Below the pieces are notes generated by a model, which was not told where the DNA came from, made no database searches, and saw only the letters and a program-made list of their open reading frames with translations. The position numbers and the translations under genes were made by a program. Positions 24,568 through 31,068 of a DNA stretch of 41,529 nt are shown here, piece after piece. This stretch comes from Gemmataceae bacterium (GTDB taxonomy: Bacteria > Planctomycetota > Planctomycetia > Gemmatales > Gemmataceae): the NCBI GenBank assembly GCA_003136315.1, contig PLDW01000322.1:41741-83269 (forward strand), written 5' to 3'. Within the stretch, counting starts at the first letter, position 1, and every line of letters begins with the position of its first letter.

Positions 24568-26276
24568 GGGTTGCTGAGCATCAGCCACTCGGCCGATTCC
24601 ACGGTGAGTCCCAGAATTGGACATGCCGGTTCGAGCCGCAGGTCGATCGGGTCGTCATCAATCCGGAACACAGCCCCCGACCGTCCGGGGATCGAGGTGG
24701 GGGTGGCGGTCGCCGAGCGTTCCGACCCATCAGACCCACGGCTCCGCCACCGAATTCGGAGCTGTTGATATCCCATCGCGTGGTGCTGCTCGACCATCAG
24801 GCGAAGACCAACCACAGACCGGCCGGGCGAGGGGAGTGGGAACTGAGGTGGGACGCCGCCGGGGAGAAAGGGCTCGACCGAACATTGAATTTGGAACGTA
24901 CTCATCCCTTTAGCAGGGACGACTTCAAACGACGGGTCGACGCCAGCATCGCGAAAGATCCCCACTTTGCGGTCGCGGAGGCGGGCGATCCGTTCTCCGA
25001 GGCGGTCGCCGATCAGGAAGGGCATGATCCCGCCATACTTGCCTGCGAGAAAGATCGGCGGCATTCCCCCCCGAATGTCTGCCTGGAACGACTTCGCGAC
25101 TGCGCGGTGGATCTGCGCGTACTGAAGCCCCGTCGCGACATTCATGCCGACGATCAGGACCGCAGCGAGCTGTCCCAGTACCGCGCCAATCCGAGGCGAG
25201 AACGGGATGGTCGGCCCGAATCCGGCAATCGCCACCCAGCAGAGACAGAGTCCCGCCGCGCTGACAGTGACGAATCGTTCGCAGAGGCCGAACCCCCGCG
25301 CCAGGGCGATTGCGACGGCCATCGATCCGACCACCACCAGGATCAACCCGATTCCGATCGCTGCCGAGGCTCTCTCTGCATGTCGCAGAGCCCGGAGCGT
25401 TGACCATCCCGCGAGACTGTAGGCCGCGACCGCGAACACCCCCCCAACCAGTTGCATCCTCCCGGCCAGGTCGATGACACACGTACCCCAACCGATCTCC
25501 AGGAACCCGACCGTAGCCGTCACGACATCGAGTGGAGCCGACCCCGGCAGTGAACCGAGCCGCGGCGTGGTCGTTGCCACCCAGCCGGAATAAGCGAGTA
25601 GCCCAATCGGGAAGAGCAGGATCACCCCGGTTTGTCGCCAACGCCCCGGGGACGGATCGACGGCCCGCCGGATTGCGACCCAAAACAGCCACAGGACCAG
25701 TGCCGGTGTCGCGGCCAACCCAAACCCGCCCGACTGTCCGATCACCCAGGCGGAGACTCCCCCCACGACGGCCGGTCGGAGGGATTGAGATCGGGGAATC
25801 CGCGTCGCGGCCCAGGTCACTCCCGCGAGCCCCAGGACGACGAGTGCGAATACGATCTGATATCCCATCAAAAGGTTGTACCAATGTCCCGCATTCAGCA
25901 ACAGGGCGGGGATGACAAGCTCGGCAACTCGTGCCGAGCCGCGCAACCGACGGACCGCACTCGTGAACAGGAACGAGGCCGCGGTGAGGATCGCGACTGT
26001 GGTGAACATGCCGGTCCGGAAGTCGAAGCCGGTGGCCTGCAACCCCACGACCCAGAGCAGCTTACCGAGCGGGTAGCGGTGTTCGTTGTGGTGCTCGATC
26101 AACCAAGCTGCAGGGAAGTGGCTCGCCAGTACCGAGGGGAAGAGATCCCACTCGTCATTCGTGGGCAAGTTGGATCCCAACGCCGCCACATATCCCACGG
26201 CCACCACCGCGAGAAGAAGAATCCCCGCGGTCACCCACCGGTCGACCGCCGACCGCTCAGTCTGTTCGGCGATCAT
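24555..26276 (-). CDS. polytopic membrane protein, GT-C glycosyltransferase-like
   Basis: The 573-residue protein has about ten to eleven predicted spans, beginning with WVTAGILLLAVVAVGYVAAL, and a C-terminal soluble part of about 150 residues. The first extracytoplasmic loop carries an acidic pair (LPTNDEWDLFPSVLA) followed by a His-rich stretch (EHHNEHRYPLGK). A loop-1 Asp/Glu is the typical catalytic position in GT-C glycosyltransferases that use polyprenyl-phosphate sugars. I do not recognise a named family, so the call is inference from topology. ATG 26276 is preferred because AAGGATGG lies about 5-7 bases upstream; ATG 26285 is also in frame but has no properly spaced site. It is the last gene before the IS-bearing island. 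Confidence 0.65.
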   Translation of the reverse strand: MIAEQTERSAVDRWVTAGILLLAVVAVGYVAALGSNLPTNDEWDLFPSVLASHFPAAWLIEHHNEHRYPLGKLLWVVGLQATGFDFRTGMFTTVAILTAASFLFTSAVRRLRGSARVAELVIPALLLNAGHWYNLLMGYQIVFALVVLGLAGVTWAATRIPRSQSLRPAVVGGVSAWVIGQSGGFGLAATPALVLWLFWVAIRRAVDPSPGRWRQTGVILLFPIGLLAYSGWVATTTPRLGSLPGSAPLDVVTATVGFLEIGWGTCVIDLAGRMQLVGGVFAVAAYSLAGWSTLRALRHAERASAAIGIGLILVVVGSMAVAIALARGFGLCERFVTVSAAGLCLCWVAIAGFGPTIPFSPRIGAVLGQLAAVLIVGMNVATGLQYAQIHRAVAKSFQADIRGGMPPIFLAGKYGGIMPFLIGDRLGERIARLRDRKVGIFRDAGVDPSFEVVPAKGMSTFQIQCSVEPFLPGGVPPQFPLPSPGRSVVGLRLMVEQHHAMGYQQLRIRWRSRGSDGSERSATATPTSIPGRSGAVFRIDDDPIDLRLEPACPILGLTVESAEWLMLSNPQHP

Positions 26277-26433
26277 TTCGTCCATCCTTGGAATCACACG
26301 CGACTGGTCGCAGCATAGGGCTTTACGGTCGATGGCCTGGATTTGCAAGGGCGATCTGAAGATGGGCAAGATCGATCGATGAGATGTCACACCATGCGGC
26401 GACGATGGGTCACCCCCCCGCCCCGGTGTCAGG

Positions 26434-26456
26434 GTGGCCGGGGTTGAGTCGTCAGG
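26434..26456 (+). repeat. IS left inverted repeat
   Basis: 23 bp, an exact reverse complement of 28101-28123. The core reads ggttgagtcgtcagg going inward. Confidence 0.9.
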
Positions 26457-26568
26457 TTTAGCCTTAACTTTCTGTCGGGGGTAGCGTACAACTTGGGGGC
26501 AGTTGGCGACAAGGTCTCCAGCAGTGGACCTCATGCGTTGCCTGCCCTTGCCCATCAGCGGAGCGGCC

Positions 26569-28044
26569 ATGCCTCCAGCGACCTATGACTTATCCTCTTA
26601 TGGCGTCGAGCATTTCGGAGGAGCCAATCTCGGCGATGTCCGCCGAGACAAGTCTCTCATTGATTTGGCGAACCGGATCAGCAGGCATCCCAATGGCACA
26701 CTGCCCAACAAGTTCAAGGATCCCAATGCTCTGCGCCGTTGCTACGATCTTATGAACACCAACCAAGTCACTCACGCCAAGATTCTTCTTCCTCACACGC
26801 ATCGCACTGCTAAGAAGCTCCTGGACCACCGAGGTACTGCCCTGTGCCTGCACGACCTTACCGAACTGGACTACACCAGCATCACCTCCTTACACGATCA
26901 GCTCGGCCAGATTGGCGACGGCAGGGGGCGAGGTTACGAGTGCCATAACAGCTTGGTCGTGACCGCCGACACCCGGCGTGCTTTTGGCTTGCTCGCTCAG
27001 CAACTTCACCACCGAGCCGATGTTCCCAAGGGCGAGACTCCTGCCCAACGCCGCCAACGCGAAGATCGCGAAACCCTGCTCTGGTCACGCGGTGCCAAGG
27101 CTGCGGGCAAGGTGGTCGCGGATGTGTGCAAAAAGCAAGGATTGGAAGGGTTGCCAGAGGGGTTGCGTCTGGTCGATGTCTTCGACCGTGGCGGCGATTG
27201 CTTCGAGTTCCTCGACTATCTGGACGACAGCGACAGAAGCTATGTCGGGCGTGCCAAGCATAACCGAAACATCCACATCGGTCACAATAATGATGGTCCC
27301 AAGGGCAAGCTCAAGGAGTATCTCCGGTCGTTGCCGGCGCAGGGCGGCAGCCGGAAGACCACGGTTCGCAGCCACGATGGAGGAACGCAGCGAAAGACGA
27401 CGCTTTGTCTGAGTTGGGTGGCCATGACGCTGCCGCCGCCGGAGCAACGGTGCGGACACTCCCGGCAAATGCCGCTGAAGGTGTGGGTGGTACGTGTGTG
27501 GGAACCGCAGCCGCCTGAGGGAGTCGAAGCGGTGGAGTGGTTCCTGCTGAGCAATGTGGCCGTGGAATCGACGGCCGATGCATGGGAACGCGTGGATTGG
27601 TACTGTGCCCGCTGGGTAATTGAGGAATATCACAAGGCCCAGAAGACAGGTTGCGCCATCGAAGATCCGCAGTTCACGACCGAAGCGGCGTTGAAGCCGA
27701 CGATCGCATTGCTGAGTGTAATCGCGGTAAGCCTGTTGAATCTTCGCGACATGAGCCGGGACAAACAGACCCAGGATCTGCCGGCAACAGAGGTCGTGGG
27801 CCAGGAGGAGATGGAGGTTCTATGCGGCCACTACCAGAAGAAGGGTCAACCGTTAACCGTGCGTGAGTTCTTCCTGCTGTTGGCGAGACTGGGTGGGCAC
27901 CAGAACCGCAAGAAAGACCATCCTCCCGGTTGGTTGGTGTTGTGGCGTGGCTGGCAAGCATTGCAACTGATGGTCGCCGGAGCCCGCGCCCGCAGCACTT
28001 TCCGCGACTCGCCTCCTGTTCCCACTAAAAAAGACACAACATGA
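26569..28044 (+). CDS. IS4-family transposase, Tn5-like
   Basis: The 491-residue transposase opens with the Tn5-type DNA-binding domain (HFGGANLGDVRRDKSLIDLA, then KFKDPNALRRCYDLMN). The catalytic DDE core follows: first Asp in CLHDLTELDYTS, second in VDVFDRGGDCFEFL, and Glu in the YREK-like stretch YCARWVIEEYHKAQKTGC. The C-terminal region is complete (GWLVLWRGWQALQLM). ATG 26569 is chosen for its GGAG about 6 bases upstream; earlier in-frame starts (TTG 26503, ATG 26533) lack one. The reading frame is intact from end to end. Confidence 0.93.
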   Translation: MPPATYDLSSYGVEHFGGANLGDVRRDKSLIDLANRISRHPNGTLPNKFKDPNALRRCYDLMNTNQVTHAKILLPHTHRTAKKLLDHRGTALCLHDLTELDYTSITSLHDQLGQIGDGRGRGYECHNSLVVTADTRRAFGLLAQQLHHRADVPKGETPAQRRQREDRETLLWSRGAKAAGKVVADVCKKQGLEGLPEGLRLVDVFDRGGDCFEFLDYLDDSDRSYVGRAKHNRNIHIGHNNDGPKGKLKEYLRSLPAQGGSRKTTVRSHDGGTQRKTTLCLSWVAMTLPPPEQRCGHSRQMPLKVWVVRVWEPQPPEGVEAVEWFLLSNVAVESTADAWERVDWYCARWVIEEYHKAQKTGCAIEDPQFTTEAALKPTIALLSVIAVSLLNLRDMSRDKQTQDLPATEVVGQEEMEVLCGHYQKKGQPLTVREFFLLLARLGGHQNRKKDHPPGWLVLWRGWQALQLMVAGARARSTFRDSPPVPTKKDTT

Positions 28045-28100
28045 AATAAATTTGATCGAGAACAAGATAGTGTACGCAAGATCATATGTTTTAGGCTACA

Positions 28101-28123
28101 CCTGACGACTCAACCCCGGCCAC
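28101..28123 (-). repeat. IS right inverted repeat
   Basis: 23 bp, exact partner of the left repeat at 26434-26456. Confidence 0.9.
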
Positions 28124-28248
28124 ACCGCCGCTCATGCGCCAGACCGCACGGTAGTTCTCGAAGTCCACCTCCGTCATGTGCCGTCGGTGTAGGTAACTTG
28201 AAGACTCCACATCCCCGGCCCGTGGTTGATCGGGAGAACCCGACAGGT
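28124..28248 (-). pseudogene. possible gene remnant beside the IS
   Basis: Read on the minus strand this stretch gives MWSLQVTYTDGT, then a stop, with MTEVDFENYRAVWRMSGG continuing in another frame up to the IS edge. The two pieces could belong to one former coding region broken by a frameshift and then by the IS. No partner piece is evident left of the IS. Confidence is low because the pieces are short. Confidence 0.25.
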
Positions 28249-29049
28249 TTATTTTACAGGGACCACTTGAAGTTCAAGTGTTTCACTCAACGTGAATGGA
28301 ACCTCAGTTTTCTTTCCGTTGGAGACAAATGAGGCTTTGCCGGTAACGCCTCGCTCAATCCAAATAATCTTCGCTTTCGGCAAAATGTTACCGTCAATCT
28401 CCACTGACTGCTCAATAGTCTCAGATTGCTTAAAAGTTTGATTGCGAGCAACTTCAATTTTGCCTCGAATCTCTCCCGAAAGAATACCGAAATCTAGTTT
28501 TGCAGCCGCCTCGGCCCCTTTCGTTTCTGTTTGAGAAACGGAGTGTTCGATAGTTCGCGTTCGCTTTACAGTTCGTTTGACCCCTGCCGGAGTACTCACG
28601 ATTTCGCTTGCCACTTCTTTTTCACTTGTCGTATCGTCCAGTGTTATCTTTAAAGTTGAGATATCTATCCCAGAATTGAGTGTTTGACCTACAATACTAC
28701 GAGTGCCTCGCTCGGACCCGTACACTATCTTCTCTGTTCCTCCCGGAAGGAGTGTAAGCCTGCGAGTGATGCTACTCGTGCCGAATGTCCCCTTGTATTG
28801 CTCTTTAATATATGTAACTCCATCTTTCCCGACTTTGAAGCGAAACTCATAGACCCGACCCGGAAGCTCGGCTTTACCGATGGACACTCCGTCAAGTGTA
28901 AACTCCATTGCCTCACTCGAGGGGTCTGACTTCCGATCTACGATCAGCGTCGCCTCTTTCGGGTCTCCTGCCTTTAAAGGCGCAGAGAGGCAGAGCAGCA
29001 AGGCGATCACAGAGAAACACTTCGAGAAAATGGACATGTACGTTTGCAT
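28249..29049 (-). CDS. secreted beta-rich protein of unknown function
   Basis: The 266-residue product has a clear signal peptide (MSIFSKCFSVIALLLCLSAP, cleavage expected after LKA). The mature part alternates polar and apolar residues and is Ser/Thr/Lys/Glu-rich (VKRTVKRTRTIEHSVSQTET, then IRGKIEVARNQTFKQSETIE). A segment follows resembling the VxxPxxxK(V/I)xW strand of aerolysin/ETX-MTX2-type pore-forming proteins (EIDGNILPKAKIIWIERGVT). That resemblance is by eye only, so I give no function. The gene is far AT-richer than its neighbours and lies between the IS and the comEC fragments, consistent with acquisition. The start at 29049 has an AGAGAAG-like site. Confidence 0.7.
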   Translation of the reverse strand: MQTYMSIFSKCFSVIALLLCLSAPLKAGDPKEATLIVDRKSDPSSEAMEFTLDGVSIGKAELPGRVYEFRFKVGKDGVTYIKEQYKGTFGTSSITRRLTLLPGGTEKIVYGSERGTRSIVGQTLNSGIDISTLKITLDDTTSEKEVASEIVSTPAGVKRTVKRTRTIEHSVSQTETKGAEAAAKLDFGILSGEIRGKIEVARNQTFKQSETIEQSVEIDGNILPKAKIIWIERGVTGKASFVSNGKKTEVPFTLSETLELQVVPVK

Positions 29050-29347
29050 GGACTTCTCTTGTTAGTTGTTCCTAATCCGGCGTCGTACCCCTACTGGGAA
29101 TCTTCCCAGATTTCTTCGTTACTTCCACGAAAATATTTAGCGCTTTTACAAGCTGAATACTTTTTTTTCCGTAATTTATTATTGAAATTCAACTTATGGA
29201 AATTGGGATAACTGTGCCTTTTCATCCAGCCCATCGGCTCTACGCAGATCCCTTGAATTGCCCTGAAAAGCATTGGTACACACAGCGTTTCGGCTCGCAC
29301 TGTGGTACACCCTTGCTTCTACGTCTGTCCCGCCATCTTGAACCGCC

Positions 29348-29560
29348 TCAAGCACCGGAGAACTCATGACCGCAGTCTTCGCATTTCCAGTCGTGTTCAG
29401 AAGCGTTGATCGCCGAAGCGAAAACCCAGGCAACACCGATAGCGATGAGTCCGACGGCACCGCCGAGTCCTCCCATTACACTCGGCGACATCTCGGTCTT
29501 TCCACTCTTGATCTTCGAGGAGTAGCATTTGGGACAGTAGCTTGGTTTTGAACTCGGCAT
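29348..29560 (-). CDS. small zinc-ribbon membrane protein
   Basis: This 70-residue protein has CPKC at 9-12 and CEDCG at 60-64, a two-knuckle zinc ribbon split by a hydrophobic span (GGLGGAVGLIAIGVAWVFAS, about 30-50). Such an arrangement would put the two Cys pairs on opposite sides of the membrane unless the span is buried, which is odd. The frame has no family I can name. The upstream ribosome-binding site is weak (AGAAG). It lies in AT-rich DNA following a comEC fragment. A second small protein of similar design occurs at 30441-30632. Confidence 0.6.
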   Translation of the reverse strand: MPSSKPSYCPKCYSSKIKSGKTEMSPSVMGGLGGAVGLIAIGVAWVFASAINASEHDWKCEDCGHEFSGA

Positions 29561-30000
29561 TACGACTTCTGGTAGGACTTAAAATCCACTCAGTTAGTGC
29601 TTAGTATGGCAGTGAAGGCGTAGAGCCTATTGCCAGATGTTCTTCTCCAAGTCAATAATAATATTGTAGTAAGAATATATTGTCTATCCATCATCCCTGA
29701 TTTAACCGCTCCGACTCTTGGTCCCCTCTCTTCTTATCCGATTATTTAGCTCTTACTCCGGAAAAGCAAGTGCCAAAACTGTCCATTACCTTATTTTTCA
29801 CGAACTCTATGGACGGCTGGTTAGCAGTTTCGTTTCTGGTCCAAGCCTCCTCTTGCTCTACAATTTTCTTCGGTTCTCGCGCGCAAACATTTGGTGTTTC
29901 GGATCAATTGTGTCCAAATTCTGTATAAGTCCCTATTTGAAAAAGCGTTACGTCGTTAATTTCTATCCTACTCGTATCCTGCGGTTTTAAGTTTTTCAGT
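29561..30000. other. AT-rich 440-base stretch without a supported gene
   Basis: Strikingly AT-rich compared with the rest of the window, with runs such as aataataatattg. The minus strand directly after the comEC fragment extends it by about 20 codons before a stop. No ribosome-binding site or recognisable domain is seen on either strand. Confidence 0.55.
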
Positions 30001-30123
30001 AGTCCGTTGAAATGATCGAGATCGGCGTGAGAAAGAAACACCTCGTCGATTCGCGAAATGCCACGACTCCAGAGATACGGAGCGATCACCCGGCGAACTA
30101 CGTCCAGGCCGGTGGTGGTTCCG
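30001..30123 (-). pseudogene. comEC 3'-region fragment R1
   Basis: About 120 bases nearly identical (roughly 9 differences by eye) to 31685-31805 of the intact comEC. It encodes DVVRRVIAPYLWSRGISRID, then EVFLSHADLDHFNGL. Homology stops exactly after FNGL, where foreign AT-rich DNA begins. The metallo-beta-lactamase metal motif HADLDH lies in the fragment. It has no start codon of its own. Confidence 0.85.
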
Positions 30124-30146
30124 GTTGGGCAAGATCAATCGAGGAG

Positions 30147-30363
30147 TCACCCCGCCGCGGCGAACCACCCGGACCTCGCCCGTCCGAAAGGTTTCGGGGA
30201 CCAGCCCGCTCGAATGGCTGTCGCCGACCTTCGCGATTCAGCGGGTTACCTCCCTCCGCTCGAGCGCGGCCAGCGTCGCGGACACCCCCGCTGTCGCCTT
30301 GTGCGGGAAGGAGGGCGTGAGTGTGACTTGCCCGACCGGAAAGCGTTTGAGTAATTCCGGAAG
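30147..30363 (-). pseudogene. comEC 3'-region fragment with internal deletion
   Basis: From 30363 down to about 30234 the sequence matches comEC 31685-31556 (ELLKRFPVGQVTLTPSFP). It then jumps to the comEC C-terminus (30222-30147 matches 31142-31069: HSSGLV, then RTGEVRV). About 410 bases of the middle are missing, and an in-frame stop and substitutions show it is dead. It resumes comEC exactly where fragment R2 stops, so the two were once one copy split by the 30364-30928 insert. Confidence 0.85.
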
Positions 30364-30440
30364 CGCCTACTATCCGGTTGGGTGTAGGTAAGAAACTTAA
30401 AATGTCCGGTTCGTCCCCTCTGGTTGCTCCCTCGTCTACA

Positions 30441-30632
30441 TTAGGATATGACAAAGATCGTCGTGACTGTCGATATCGCTCCACCCAACCAGACCAAGAA
30501 CACAAGGCACCCGGGAAAATCCGTATTAATTGTCCTATCACCACCACATCTTGAACACCTGACCCTTTTACCTTGCTCTGGGTCATAGACTGTGCCCTTC
30601 CCATCACAGTCCGGGCATGGTTCATTCGGCAT
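30441..30632 (-). CDS. small DnaJ-type zinc-ribbon membrane protein
   Basis: This 63-residue protein has CPDCDGKGTV near the N-terminus and RCSRCGGDR about 20 residues later. These form a single C-x2-C-x-G-x-G zinc ribbon like one repeat of the DnaJ cysteine-rich region. One C-terminal hydrophobic segment follows (CLVFLVWLGGAISTVTTIFV). ATG 30632 has AGGAG about 7 bases upstream, so it is probably translated. It lies wholly inside the 565-base insert in the comEC copy, as its only gene. Function unknown; the ribbon could bind a protein partner or nucleic acid at the membrane. Confidence 0.7.
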   Translation of the reverse strand: MPNEPCPDCDGKGTVYDPEQGKRVRCSRCGGDRTINTDFPGCLVFLVWLGGAISTVTTIFVIS

Positions 30633-30820
30633 ATTTGGCTCCTGAATTGTTCGGGATGAAAAAGGCACTGAGGTTGTATAGTAGTCGCTTGGTTCGCGCA
30701 CGTCAACCGGTCTGAATCACCCTTCTCGCCTCGTCGGCGTGGACGGGGAACCGAGCCAGATACCCCCCCAACTAGGGACGAGTGTGTCCCCTAGACTGAC
30801 TGCAAATCTTGGTTCACCCC

Positions 30821-30857
30821 AAACTCCCGGGCGCTTCCCCGGGAGTTTCTCGTTTTT
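30821..30857 (+). terminator. intrinsic terminator-like hairpin
   Basis: Perfect 11-bp stem (aaactcccggg at 30821-30831 and cccgggagttt at 30838-30848), loop cgcttc, followed by ttttt at 30853-30857. The T-run is on the plus-strand side only, yet no plus-strand gene precedes it. Confidence 0.75.
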
Positions 30858-30928
30858 CCCTTGCAATTCTAGCGTTTTCGCAGTGTTTTTCTAGCTGACT
30901 CTAAACCTTGGGTTAGCGATGTTTTGGC

Positions 30929-31037
30929 AGACCGTTGAAATGATCGAGATCGGCATGAGAAAGGAACACCTCGTCGATTCGCGAGATGCCACAACTCCAG
31001 AGATACGGGGCGATCACCCGGCGAACCACGTCCGGCC
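30929..31037 (-). pseudogene. comEC 3'-region fragment R2
   Basis: About 107 bases with roughly 7 differences by eye from comEC 31685-31793, again ending right after DHFNGL. It starts about 30 bases beyond the stop codon of the intact comEC. It and R1 share several bases that differ from the intact gene, suggesting they descend from a common duplicate. Confidence 0.85.
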
Positions 31038-31068
31038 TGGCACAGGAAACTCTCCCGGTTCGGACCCC

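Larger units (their letters stand above)
26434..28123. mobile_element. IS4-family (Tn5-like) insertion sequence
   Basis: The element is about 1.69 kb and is bounded by perfect 23-bp inverted repeats (26434-26456 and 28101-28123). The similarity continues inward for about 10 more bases with two mismatches. One transposase gene fills it and is intact, so the copy may be active. A target-site duplication is not visible at these exact edges, so the true ends may be a few bases inside or the duplication may be lost. Confidence 0.85.
30364..30928. other. 565-base insert between two halves of a comEC copy
   Basis: The insert separates R2 (ending DHFNGL on the minus strand) from the resumed comEC sequence (ELLKRF). 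The dinucleotide ag flanks both sides on the plus strand, a possible 2-bp duplication. No long terminal inverted repeats are seen. It carries one small gene, an intrinsic-terminator-like hairpin and a further hairpin near 30772-30794, and has no recombinase gene. Confidence 0.75.

Noticed and set aside
26400..26433. Possible comEC C-terminal remnant directly left of the IS
   Set aside because: The match is only a G/C-run plus a stop codon, too simple to call; kept only as context for the spacer echo.
29718..29990. 90-residue plus-strand open frame in AT-rich DNA
   Set aside because: No ribosome-binding site, no recognisable domain, and it ends next to the comEC fragment in antisense; likely chance.
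30772..30857. tRNA-like phrase (gactgcaaatct, then ggttcacccc) before a terminator
   Set aside because: No acceptor stem, D-arm or five-pair anticodon stem can be drawn, so I do not call a tRNA or an attachment site in one.
30364..30928. Group I intron reading of the comEC insert (T before it and G at its end on the minus strand)
   Set aside because: The other fragment (R1) has A at the same place, no intron core could be recognised by eye, and the host copy is a pseudogene.
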